Positions 31,800 to 38,500 of a stretch of 44,433 bases of DNA are shown here, in pieces (within the stretch, counting starts at the first letter, position 1; each line of letters begins with the position of its first letter). The notes below the pieces were generated by a model. The model saw only the letters and a program-made list of their open reading frames with translations, did not search any database and was not told where the DNA came from. The translations under genes and the position numbers were made by a program. This DNA comes from a virus, in the IMG/VR virus record IMGVR_UViG_3300044949_001893, positions 1-44,433 of that record, one strand, 5' to 3'.

Positions 31800-31987
31800 A
31801 GAGTTGGCTCCGGTAGGCCGAACGCTTGCAGGACGTCGATGCGTCGAAAGCGGCGGTATTTGATGCCTTTGAGCCGGACGGGTTTGAGCAGTCCGGTTTT
31901 GAGGTATTTGCGGTAGGTGTTGACGTCGTCTGGATCGAGCCCGAGCAGATCCATGACGTCGCGGCGTTTGAGGATTTGTTTGCGCAT
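31796..31987 (-). CDS. MerR/excisionase-like HTH protein, 63 aa
   Basis: MRKQILKRRDVMDLLGLDPD, then YRKYLKTGLLKPVRLKGIKY and RRFRRIDVLQAF, has the helix-turn-helix plus wing pattern of MerR-like small DNA-binding proteins. It sits before the terminase gene in the genome, so it could be a small-terminase-like factor rather than an excisionase. Confidence 0.65.
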   Translation of the reverse strand: MRKQILKRRDVMDLLGLDPDDVNTYRKYLKTGLLKPVRLKGIKYRRFRRIDVLQAFGLPEPTL

Positions 31988-32046
31988 AAGCGAGTTGAGT
32001 GTTGAGGGTTGAGAGATGAGGGATTGGAGATTGGAAATTTGAGATT
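31988..32046. repeat. Heptamer array between terminase and upstream gene
   Basis: Units GTTGAGT GTTGAGG GTTGAGA GATGAGG GATTGGA GATTGGA AATTTGA GATTTCA follow one another with 7-nt periodicity from about 31991 to 32047. The array ends at the terminase stop codon. A clear example of the heptamer family. Confidence 0.85.
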
Positions 32047-33744
32047 TCAGTAGCTGCCTAGGGGTTGGAAGCTGAGGTCGGTGTTGTCGTGGTAGCTGGC
32101 GCCGCTGAGGACTAGGTATCTCAGGACGTCGATGGCATCTTTTGTTCCGGAGGTTTTGGGGCCCGTCCCCGTGTATTGGCTCAAGGCGAAGATGACGTTT
32201 TTGCAGTTGCTGGTGACGTAGAGGGTCGGCTGGTTGAGGGCGCCGATGGGCTGGCTGTCGTCGTAAGACAGCCAGTTAATAATCATCGTCACGCCTTCGG
32301 CGATGCCGTCGCCGGGGGCGGCGGTGAAGTGGAGGCCGATCTCGCTGCATTCTTCGATCAAGGTTGTCGCCCCTTCCCTGGCGACGGTGGCGGCGTTGCC
32401 ATAGCGGCTGTCCATGATCCGCTCGAAGATGACGAAGTCTTCGGCGTCGCGGGCGTGGCGGGTTTCGATGTTTTCGATCTCGAGTTTGTAGTGGCTTAAC
32501 CCGAAGCCGAAGCTGCGCTGGGCGTCGCCGGCGATGCCGTCGGGGTTGTTGCCGCCGGGGACGGCCCAGGGGCCGGGGAGGCCGACGCCGGGGACTTCGC
32601 GGACTTGGCTGGGCCATTCGTCATAAACGAAGCAACGGCCGGCGGCGTCGAAGCGGGCCCAAATCATGAACCAGTTGCGGCCGGAGCACGGGTCGACGAC
32701 TTGGTAGTTGACGCCGCGTTTCGGCACGCGGTCGGGGGGGATGACGTGGATGTTGGTGTTGAAGTTGACGAACATGTTGGCGGCCTTTTTCGTGGGGACG
32801 CCGTAGGCTCGCATGAGGATGCGGTCTTTGGGGGACTTGATGAGTTCGGTCTTCATGGCTTCGTAGTTGCCGAAGGGGTTGTCGGCAGTGTGGAAGTAGA
32901 CGACGCGGGCGGTGGGCTTGGCGCATTGCTGGACGCGGGGGACGCGGATGGGGCGGGCTTTATTATCGAGGACGAGCTCGGCTTCCGTGTCCTCGAGGGT
33001 GATGGCGCCGGCGAGGTATTCGGCAACGGTGTCGGTGTAGCCGAGGACGGGCGTGAAGCCGACGGCGAGTTCGCCGTTGCGGGTGATGAGGCGGAAGCGG
33101 AGGGCTTCGATCCACTCGGGACTCACGAGTTCGTCGGCCCAGCAGTAGGTTAATTCGGCGCCTTCTACGGCTTTGACGTCCATGGAATAAAATTTGAACC
33201 AGCACTGACTGCCGTTCGGCAGGACAAATGAGTTTTCTGTAAAACCCCCTTTCTGTGAGTAGGTGATGTTCGTGACGACCCCCTTGCGGAGCTTGCCGGA
33301 GGCGGCGGGTTTCCATTCGGCGGGCAGGTATTCCCAGATGTAGGGTTGCTGGTTCTGGATGCTGGAGGCTTCGGTGGATTGCAGGCACCAGACTTTGGCG
33401 CCGGGGGTATTGACCAGGATCTGCACGGCGCGGCGGGCGAGGTAGCGGGATTTGCTGGCGCGGTTGCCGCCGAGGATGAGGAGCTCGGTGACGCCTTTGG
33501 GGAATTGCTCGCGGAGCTCGGCGAATTGGCGGTCGGCCGTGGACCAAACGGGCAGGACGGCGCCGTAGCGGTAAGGATCTTCGATCTCGAGGCGGATGCG
33601 CTCTTCGAAAAGTTTGTGGAATTCGACGAGCTGATCCGGGGTCATGCGGCGGACGCCGTCGTCGAAGCGGACAAGGACGTTGCCGGCGGGGTCGCGGCCG
33701 AGGATGGTCGGCGCGGCGTGGATCGGATGCTGGGTGAAGATCAC
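32047..33744 (-). CDS. terL: Terminase large subunit, 565 aa
   Basis: It packages DNA: an ATPase motor and nuclease. Walker A is GGNRASKS (about 92-99), Walker B the WADE of LTYCWADELVSPEW, and a first nuclease Asp lies in NYQVVDPCSGRNWFMIWARF. The end has DAIDVLRYLVLSG. The start is probably GTG at 33744 (VIFTQHPIHAA); the frame upstream is repeat and shadow sequence. The gene is preceded by a heptamer array, so the ribosome-binding site is unusual. No clear small terminase is adjacent. Confidence 0.9.
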   Translation of the reverse strand: MIFTQHPIHAAPTILGRDPAGNVLVRFDDGVRRMTPDQLVEFHKLFEERIRLEIEDPYRYGAVLPVWSTADRQFAELREQFPKGVTELLILGGNRASKSRYLARRAVQILVNTPGAKVWCLQSTEASSIQNQQPYIWEYLPAEWKPAASGKLRKGVVTNITYSQKGGFTENSFVLPNGSQCWFKFYSMDVKAVEGAELTYCWADELVSPEWIEALRFRLITRNGELAVGFTPVLGYTDTVAEYLAGAITLEDTEAELVLDNKARPIRVPRVQQCAKPTARVVYFHTADNPFGNYEAMKTELIKSPKDRILMRAYGVPTKKAANMFVNFNTNIHVIPPDRVPKRGVNYQVVDPCSGRNWFMIWARFDAAGRCFVYDEWPSQVREVPGVGLPGPWAVPGGNNPDGIAGDAQRSFGFGLSHYKLEIENIETRHARDAEDFVIFERIMDSRYGNAATVAREGATTLIEECSEIGLHFTAAPGDGIAEGVTMIINWLSYDDSQPIGALNQPTLYVTSNCKNVIFALSQYTGTGPKTSGTKDAIDVLRYLVLSGASYHDNTDLSFQPLGSY

Positions 33745-33767
33745 AGATTGGAGATTTGAGATTTCAG
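33745..33767. repeat. Heptamer array before the terminase start
   Basis: GATTGGA GATTTGA GATTTCA fills the 20-bp gap between the terminase GTG and the upstream gene stop. No Shine-Dalgarno sequence is present. Confidence 0.8.
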
Positions 33768-33949
33768 AGGGCTGAGGCGGCCGTGACGATTTGCTCTTCG
33801 ATATCTTCCCAGTTTTCGGGCGCTTCGGGTTGATCCCACTCGATGCGGGTGGGGCCGCGTTCGTGGGCAGCAAACGTGATCGTGCCGGTGTATTCGCCAT
33901 GCTGCCACGCGTAGCGCGACGGGCTTTCGGTTTGTTCGATGGTTGTCAT
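33764..33949 (-). CDS. Small acidic phage protein, 61 aa
   Basis: MTTIEQTESPSRYAWQHGEY... starts at 33949 with ATGA overlap to the methyltransferase stop; a longer start at 33973 would overlap more. Acidic end (PENWEDIEEQIVTAASAL). Function unknown. Confidence 0.6.
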   Translation of the reverse strand: MTTIEQTESPSRYAWQHGEYTGTITFAAHERGPTRIEWDQPEAPENWEDIEEQIVTAASAL

Positions 33950-34776
33950 TTCTCTACGTGTAAAATTTGCCATGCGAGAGCAGCCACTGCTGGAACTTGT
34001 CCGTTTCCAACGGACTTAATGCGGTCCAACCAACTGGCCATCCCATGACCCATTCCGGCAACTCGGGGCAGTAGTCCGGTCCGGAAATCGTGACATTCAC
34101 CAGGCCCTTCATATTCACAGTTTGGGCAGCCGTATTTGCCCAGTTGGTCGTCGAAGATATGCCCACATTTCTCACAAGATCGAAAAGCAACATCGGCAAC
34201 CGATCCAATCGTGTCTTGCCGTCCTTGCGTTCCGTCCCCATGCCCAAGGTGTCCTTCCAATCGCGGGCGGTAGGAGTTGGAAGCGTAGAACCATAACCGC
34301 TTGCGTTTATGACCAAGTCCGACAGCGTCAGCTCCCAAAGTGATCCATCGGCATGCATACCCGAGGCGGGCAAGCTGGAAGACAATTTGCTCAAGTCCGC
34401 TTGTTCGGAGAGCAGGTGAGTTTTCACCGAAAACATAGGCAGGGCGAACCTCGCCAATAATTCGCAGCATCTCGCGCCATAAACCGGACCTGTCACCCCC
34501 AAGGCCCTCGCGACCCCACATTGCTCGCGCAACGCTGATGTCTTGGCAAGGAAAGCCCCCCGATACCACATCAACAAATCCGGCCCAGGGTCGCCCATCG
34601 AAGGATCGGACGTCATCCCAAATTGGAAAAGGCTCAAGGATTCGGTCGTTCTGTCGTGCCAGCAATACGCTTCGGGGATATCGCTCGATTTCAACGGCGC
34701 AAACCGTTCGCCATCCGTGGAGGACGCTTCCAAGTATTCCTCCACCAGCGCCTGTGAAAAGTGCCAGCTCATTCAC
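33946..34776 (-). CDS. dcm: DNA cytosine-5 methyltransferase with zinc-ribbon insert, 276 aa
   Basis: The motifs of a C5 DNA methyltransferase are in order: FTGAGGG (6-13, SAM binding), GGFPCQDIS with catalytic Cys77, GENS at the ENV position, HKRKRLWF at the QxRxR position and GNGQVPAV near the end. A zinc-ribbon-like CEKCG...CPNCE insert sits around 204-224. It methylates cytosine in DNA, probably protecting phage DNA from host restriction. The only start in this frame near the N-terminus is GTG at 34776, two codons before an out-of-frame ATG used by the overlapping frame. Confidence 0.9.
   Translation of the reverse strand: MNELALFTGAGGGILGSVLHGWRTVCAVEIERYPRSVLLARQNDRILEPFPIWDDVRSFDGRPWAGFVDVVSGGFPCQDISVARAMWGREGLGGDRSGLWREMLRIIGEVRPAYVFGENSPALRTSGLEQIVFQLARLGYACRWITLGADAVGLGHKRKRLWFYASNSYRPRLEGHLGHGDGTQGRQDTIGSVADVAFRSCEKCGHIFDDQLGKYGCPNCEYEGPGECHDFRTGLLPRVAGMGHGMASWLDRIKSVGNGQVPAVAALAWQILHVEK
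33954..34772 (-). CDS. Overlapping gene in a second frame inside dcm (MSWHFS family), 272 aa
   Basis: The same DNA is open for 272 codons in another frame on the same strand. The product starts MSWHFSQALVEEYLEASSTD and contains FSVKTHLLSEQADLSKL, STLPTPTARDWKDTLG and ends EWVMGWPVGWTALSPLETDK. From memory this N-terminus, PTPTARD and WxMGWP pattern is a recurrent phage protein family. Its ATG at 34772 is ATGA-coupled to the upstream gene, a better signal than the GTG of dcm. Both frames look constrained. A role in methylation control or counter-defence is speculation. Confidence 0.6.
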   Translation of the reverse strand: MSWHFSQALVEEYLEASSTDGERFAPLKSSDIPEAYCWHDRTTESLSLFQFGMTSDPSMGDPGPDLLMWYRGAFLAKTSALREQCGVARALGVTGPVYGARCCELLARFALPMFSVKTHLLSEQADLSKLSSSLPASGMHADGSLWELTLSDLVINASGYGSTLPTPTARDWKDTLGMGTERKDGKTRLDRLPMLLFDLVRNVGISSTTNWANTAAQTVNMKGLVNVTISGPDYCPELPEWVMGWPVGWTALSPLETDKFQQWLLSHGKFYT

Positions 34777-34996
34777 TTTGTTTCCATTCTTTCGGGAGGT
34801 CGAGGTCGAGGCCGTTGCCGTCCATGGGGTTGCCGATCAAGCGGACGTCGGGTTGCCAATAGAATCGGAAGTGGCCGCCAGGACAGCGGACGCCGAATTC
34901 GCAGTTGTGGTCGGTGCCGTAGGTAATCATGACTTTGGCGGTGCCTTCGCCGTGCTCGGTCATGACGGGCCAGGGTGGGCGGAGTTCGAGGATCAT
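34769..34996 (-). CDS. Small phage protein, 75 aa
   Basis: MILELRPPWPVMTEHGEGTA... contains CEFGVRCPGGHFRFYW, a short Cys-based beta unit, and a DGNGLDLDLPKEWKQ end. It is coupled by ATGA at both ends. Function unknown. Confidence 0.65.
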   Translation of the reverse strand: MILELRPPWPVMTEHGEGTAKVMITYGTDHNCEFGVRCPGGHFRFYWQPDVRLIGNPMDGNGLDLDLPKEWKQSE

Positions 34997-35310
34997 AGGA
35001 GAGTTGGCAGTTGGCAGTTGGCAGTTGGCAGTGGCCAGGCTCGGAGGTGGCCGTAGTCGCGGGGTTCGCTGACGCTGGCGGATTGGCCGCAGATGTCGCA
35101 GGTGCCGGCGTGGAAGGTGGCGACGTGGCCTTCGGGCCAGCCGCGGCCGTGCTTGCGTCCGCATTCGTGGCATATCCAGTCGGGATATGCGGCGTCGTAG
35201 GCGGTGCGGCGGGCCCGGAGGTCCCGCCCTACCTGGAAGATGGCGTCGTAGTTGGCGCGATAGGTCTCGCCGTCGACGGGTCTTGGTTTGCTGCCTTTGC
35301 CGGCGCTCAT
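34993..35310 (-). CDS. Zinc-ribbon-like phage protein invaded by repeats, 105 aa
   Basis: MSAGKGSKPRPVDGETYRAN... is a common phage N-terminus. A Cys/His cluster (WICHECGRKHG then TFHAGTCDICG) suggests one zinc ribbon. The peptide VGRDLRARRTA just before it is the translation of the 27-nt palindrome at 35207-35233. The last residues LPTANCQLPTLL are the translation of GTTGGCA heptamers (35002-35030). So two repeat families have entered this gene in frame. Confidence 0.75.
   Translation of the reverse strand: MSAGKGSKPRPVDGETYRANYDAIFQVGRDLRARRTAYDAAYPDWICHECGRKHGRGWPEGHVATFHAGTCDICGQSASVSEPRDYGHLRAWPLPTANCQLPTLL
35002..35030. repeat. GTTGGCA heptamer array
   Basis: About four perfect 7-nt units at the 3' end of the zinc-ribbon gene; translated as LPTANCQLPT. 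Confidence 0.9.
35207..35233. repeat. 27-nt palindrome (family 2), in-frame copy
   Basis: Identical to the reverse complement of 11139-11165. It lies inside a coding gene in the opposite orientation relative to the 11139 copy. Confidence 0.9.
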
Positions 35311-35312
35311 GA

Positions 35313-35567
35313 TTACCAGGGTTGCTCCCCTGCCCCGGCTTCGGTTTCGGGGAGGAGTTCTTTTTGGGGTTCTTTGATTTTGATGAAGCCGCCGATGAAT
35401 TTGACGTCGGTCTTCGTGACGCGCTTCCAGGCGGTGAGTTTGTATTCGGCTTGGGTGCCGTCGGGTAAGGTCAACAACGCGGTGCCGCTGAAGTCGGGAT
35501 GGTTGCCGTCTTTTTTGAATTTGTTGGGGAATAGGGTCCAGGTGTCGGGTTTGGGTTGGTATGACAT
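35313..35567 (-). CDS. Small OB-like phage protein, 84 aa
   Basis: MSYQPKPDTWTLFPNKFKKD continues NHPDFSGTALLTLPDGTQAE. The PDxWxLFxNxxK...GxxxL...W pattern is a recurring phage protein that may bind single-stranded DNA or be part of recombination; this is family-pattern recall only. ATG at 35567; the longer open frame upstream is shadow. Confidence 0.65.
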   Translation of the reverse strand: MSYQPKPDTWTLFPNKFKKDGNHPDFSGTALLTLPDGTQAEYKLTAWKRVTKTDVKFIGGFIKIKEPQKELLPETEAGAGEQPW

Positions 35568-35713
35568 AAGAGTAGAGTTGGCAGTTTTCAGTTGGCAGTT
35601 GGCAGTTGGCAGAGTCGGAGGGATTGGAGATTGGAGATTTGAGATTGGAGATTTGCCTAAGGGCTGTCTTCGGCTGAGAGGGCGGCGGGTCCGGAGGCCC
35701 CGCCCTACCCCGG
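35568..35713. repeat. 146-bp gap: heptamers and a 27-nt palindrome
   Basis: GTTGGCA-type units (35577-35611) are followed by GATTGGA/GATTTGA units (35624-35657), then a family-2 palindrome at 35683-35709. No gene. Confidence 0.85.
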
Positions 35714-36034
35714 TTAGTCGATGTGTTCGATTTGGTCGAAGAGTTGGAGGACGTCGTCTAGGGCGCGGACCATGCCGGATTGGACGACGCACATGCGTTC
35801 GTAGACGTCGGCGCGCTTGGGGTCGTCCGCGGTGCGGAGGTCGGCGGCGTAGCGTTGGTTGTGACTGTAGCGTTCGATGGCGCGGGCGCGGAGTTGCTGG
35901 ATGCCTTCGCGGGCGAGACTGGCTTGTTTGCAGAGGCGTTCGTTGTGCTCGCGCTCGACTTGCCAGCGTCTGGCCCAGGTCTCGCTGGTGTTGAGTTGGG
36001 CGTTGATTCTTTCGATCTTTTCTTGGTGGCTCAT
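35714..36034 (-). CDS. Helical phage protein, 106 aa
   Basis: MSHQEKIERINAQLNTSETW... is a strongly helical, charged protein with likely coiled coil (REHNERLCKQASLAREGIQQ). No family is recognised. It lies in the replication region. Confidence 0.65.
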   Translation of the reverse strand: MSHQEKIERINAQLNTSETWARRWQVEREHNERLCKQASLAREGIQQLRARAIERYSHNQRYAADLRTADDPKRADVYERMCVVQSGMVRALDDVLQLFDQIEHID

Positions 36035-36036
36035 GG

Positions 36037-36333
36037 CTAGTTGCGGGTTTTAAGTTCGAGCCATTTGCAGATGACCAGAATGCGGCGGGCCAGTTCCACG
36101 GGGTTGGCGCAGTCGGAGTTCTCGATGATGAACTTGGCGAGCTGAACGCGGTGGCAGCGGATGAAGCGCTCAAGGGTGAAGAGCACGGCTTTTTCGGTGG
36201 CCATGCCGCAGGCGATTTGGGCGATGCAGTAGTCGGCTTTGTCGAGGGCGGCGTTGACTTGCTTGGGATGGGCCGGATCAACAGGCCGCTTGGCCTTGCG
36301 TTTGACTTTGGGTTTCTTCTTGGTGGTTTTCAT
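36037..36333 (-). CDS. Small basic protein, 98 aa
   Basis: The N-terminus is a run of Lys/Arg (MKTTKKKPKVKRKAKRPVDP) and could be a DNA-binding tail; the rest is helical with Cys residues (QIACGMATEKAVLFTLERF). It is directly downstream of the helicase gene, so a replication accessory is possible. Function unknown. Confidence 0.6.
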   Translation of the reverse strand: MKTTKKKPKVKRKAKRPVDPAHPKQVNAALDKADYCIAQIACGMATEKAVLFTLERFIRCHRVQLAKFIIENSDCANPVELARRILVICKWLELKTRN

Positions 36334-36338
36334 GGTGG

Positions 36339-37736
36339 TTAATTCCCGTCGGGGTCGTTGAAGTTTTTGGGTTGGTAGGTTTGGCGTTCGGCTTTGTTGT
36401 TGCTGTAGAGCTTTTCGGTTGAGCTGCGGAATTGGGTGATCTCGGCGTCGAAGTGCATTTCGATTCTGCCGACGGGGCCGTTGCGTTGCTTGGCCAGGAT
36501 CAGGACGGCTTTGCCTTTGTCTTCTTCTTTATGACTTACGCGTTCGGGGCGGTGGAGCAATGCGACGACGTCGGCGTCTTGTTCGATGCTGCCGCTCTCG
36601 CGGAGGTGGCTGAGCTTGGGCTCGGCTCTTTCTTCGGCGTCGCGGTTGAGTTGGCTCAATGCGATGACGGGGACGCCTAGTTCTTTGGCGGTGGCTTTGA
36701 GGCCGGAGCTGATTTCGTCGATCTCTAGGCGGCGGTCCTGGGCGGCGCGTTTGGTGCTGCCTTTCATCAACTGGAGGTAGTCGATGATGAGGAGTTTGAC
36801 GCCGTGTTTGGCGACGGCGCGTCTCGCTCGGGCGCGGAAGGCGGCGATGCTCAAGGCGGGGGTCTCGTCGAGATACAGGGGGGCGTCGACGATCTCGCCT
36901 ACTTTGCGGCCGAGCTTGGCCATTTCGTCCTTTGACATAAAGCCGTCGCGGACGCGTTGGAGTTTGACGCCGGATTGGGTGCAGAGGACGCGCTCCATGA
37001 GTTCTTCGCCGGTCATCTCGAGGCTGAAGAGGGCCGTTGGCACTTTGTCGGTGAGGCAGGCGTGTTCGGCGATATTGGTGGCGAAGGCGGATTTGCCCAT
37101 GGACGGGCGGGCGGCGATGATGATGAGTTGGCCGGGCTTGAGGCCGCCGGTCATGCGGTCGAGGTCGCTGAAGCCGGTGGCGATGCCGATGGGTTTGCCG
37201 CGCTTTTTGTGGGCGAGTTCGATGCGCTGGGCGGCGGCGTCGACGGCGTCGGCACAATGGACGAGGCCGGATTGCTTAGTCTCGAGGCGGAGGTCGAGGA
37301 GCATTTTTTCCGAGGTGTCGAGGATGTCGTCGGTGACTTTCTGGAAGTTGCGACTCTCAAGGACGAGTTCGAGGCCGATGCGGTGGATCTCGCGGCGGCG
37401 CCAGTAGTCGCGGAGTTGGTCGGCCCAATGGGTGAGATTCCCGGCGATGCGGGTGTATTCGCTGGTGATGTAGCCGGGGCCGCCTTCGATCTTGGCGAGC
37501 TCGCCGGATTGGCGCCAGGCTTCGGTGTAGGTGAGGAGGTCGAGGGGTTGGCGTTTGTGGGCGATGTCTTTGAGAAGGAGCCAGGCGGTTTTATTCACCG
37601 GGGCGAAGAACCAGTCGTCCTGGACGAGCTCGAGGGCGGCGTCGAGGGTGGGCTGGCCGCCGTTGAGGACACTGCTGATGAGGGAGGCTTCGGCTTCGTG
37701 GGACCAGAGGGGGATTTGGGTGTTGTCAGGGGTCAT
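36339..37736 (-). CDS. dnaB: Replicative DNA helicase, DnaB type, 465 aa
   Basis: The hexameric helicase unwinds DNA at the fork. The N-terminal helical domain (AEASLISSVLNGGQPTLDAA) leads to the RecA-like core with GFSDLDRMTGGLKPGQL, Walker A ARPSMGKSA (about 212-220), LFSLEMTGEELMER, Walker B VKLLIIDYLQL and a VIALSQLNRDAEERAEPKLS segment. Length is normal for the family. It follows the initiator-like protein (38497-39426) in the same operon, so a self-contained replication module is present. Confidence 0.93.
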   Translation of the reverse strand: MTPDNTQIPLWSHEAEASLISSVLNGGQPTLDAALELVQDDWFFAPVNKTAWLLLKDIAHKRQPLDLLTYTEAWRQSGELAKIEGGPGYITSEYTRIAGNLTHWADQLRDYWRRREIHRIGLELVLESRNFQKVTDDILDTSEKMLLDLRLETKQSGLVHCADAVDAAAQRIELAHKKRGKPIGIATGFSDLDRMTGGLKPGQLIIIAARPSMGKSAFATNIAEHACLTDKVPTALFSLEMTGEELMERVLCTQSGVKLQRVRDGFMSKDEMAKLGRKVGEIVDAPLYLDETPALSIAAFRARARRAVAKHGVKLLIIDYLQLMKGSTKRAAQDRRLEIDEISSGLKATAKELGVPVIALSQLNRDAEERAEPKLSHLRESGSIEQDADVVALLHRPERVSHKEEDKGKAVLILAKQRNGPVGRIEMHFDAEITQFRSSTEKLYSNNKAERQTYQPKNFNDPDGN

Positions 37737-37747
37737 GGCGGAAGAAG

Positions 37748-37806
37748 GGAAAGTTGGCAGTTGGCAGTTGGCAGGGATTGGAGATTGGAGATTTGAGATT
37801 TGAGAG
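37748..37806. repeat. Heptamer arrays (GTTGGCA, then GATTGGA/GATTTGA)
   Basis: GTTGGCA units (37752-37773) run directly into GATTGGA GATTGGA GATTTGA GATTTGA units (37776-37803) in the gap before the helicase gene. Two heptamer classes are joined as at 35577-35657. Confidence 0.9.
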
Positions 37807-37808
37807 GG

Positions 37809-37994
37809 TCAGAGTTCGGAGGGGGTGGCGGTGGTTTTCAAACGGGCGTATGATTCGAGGGCGGTGCCGCGGCTGTGCCAGGCGTGGCTGTCGATGGTGC
37901 CGCAATCGCGGAGGCAGGCGGCGAGGAAGGCGGCGACTTCTTGCCAGCGTTCGAGCTGGGATTGGAGAACGGCGATTTGTTCGTCGGGGCTCAT
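37809..37994 (-). CDS. Short coiled-coil protein, 61 aa
   Basis: MSPDEQIAVLQSQLERWQEV... predicts a helix and leucine-zipper-like start, then RDCGTIDSHAWHSRGTALES. The function is unknown. The ATG at 37994 overlaps the previous stop (ATGA). Confidence 0.6.
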   Translation of the reverse strand: MSPDEQIAVLQSQLERWQEVAAFLAACLRDCGTIDSHAWHSRGTALESYARLKTTATPSEL

Positions 37995-38218
37995 TGCAAG
38001 TCGGGGTCGAGGGCTTCGCTGCGGGCGTCGATGGCTCTTTGGGTTAGTGGGGCGCAGAGTTTTAGGGCGCGTTCGAGTCGTTCGATGCGCTTCGCGGCTT
38101 TGTCATAGAGTTCGGCGAGTTGGATGCTGGTGGGGGCGGTGGGGAAGTCGGGGGGAAATTTCCGGTAGGGCGTGAAGCTGGCGCGGCCGACGGTGTAGGT
38201 GTGGCTGGTGGTTTTCAT
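37991..38218 (-). CDS. Small helical protein, 75 aa
   Basis: MKTTSHTYTVGRASFTPYRK with a C-terminal helix AAKRIERLERALKLCAPLTQ. ATGA-coupled at both ends. No family is recognised. Confidence 0.6.
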   Translation of the reverse strand: MKTTSHTYTVGRASFTPYRKFPPDFPTAPTSIQLAELYDKAAKRIERLERALKLCAPLTQRAIDARSEALDPDLQ

Positions 38219-38313
38219 GACATGAGGAGGGCGAGGCCGAGGGCGGTGTAGATGGCAAGGGCGGCCAACAGGAGGAGGCCGGTGCGGAGTTGGGTGCGGG
38301 TTTTGTTTGTCAT
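38215..38313 (-). CDS. Tiny membrane protein, 32 aa
   Basis: ATG at 38313 to TGA at 38215-38217: MTNKTRTQLRTGLLLLAALAI and continues with LALLMS. One hydrophobic helix with a basic start. ATGA-coupled downstream, so likely real. Function unknown. Confidence 0.5.
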   Translation of the reverse strand: MTNKTRTQLRTGLLLLAALAIYTALGLALLMS

Positions 38314-38320
38314 AGGGGGG

Positions 38321-38399
38321 TTGCTCCTGCCTGTTTCATGAGGTGTGAACATGCACGTCCCGTCCGCGGATCTCCCGCGGCACCATGGGTCAGGAGCAA
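38321..38399 (-). repeat. Second inverted-repeat structure
   Basis: Nine-bp arms TTGCTCCTG (38321-38329) and CAGGAGCAA (38391-38399) enclose a CCGCGG/CCGCGG hairpin around 38363-38380. It shares GGAGCAAAGTG after the right arm with the structure at 26324-26413, suggesting one element family. No T-tract. Confidence 0.65.
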
Positions 38400-38404
38400 A
38401 GTGT

Positions 38405-38500
38405 TCATGGGAAGCGGGGGCCGTCGTCGTCGAAGATGGTGGCGAGGATGATGGCGAGGAGGCCGAAGAGCAGGATGTAGGCGAGCACAGGGGCGATCAT
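38405..38500 (-). CDS. Tiny membrane protein, 31 aa
   Basis: ATG at 38500 (MIAPVLAYILLFGLLAIILA) to TGA at 38405; overlaps the previous stop by ATGA. One transmembrane segment followed by DDDGPRFP. Function unknown. Confidence 0.5.
   Translation of the reverse strand: MIAPVLAYILLFGLLAIILATIFDDDGPRFP

Noticed and set aside
35577-35657. CRISPR-like array
   Set aside because: Units of 7 nt without spacers; this is a tandem repeat.
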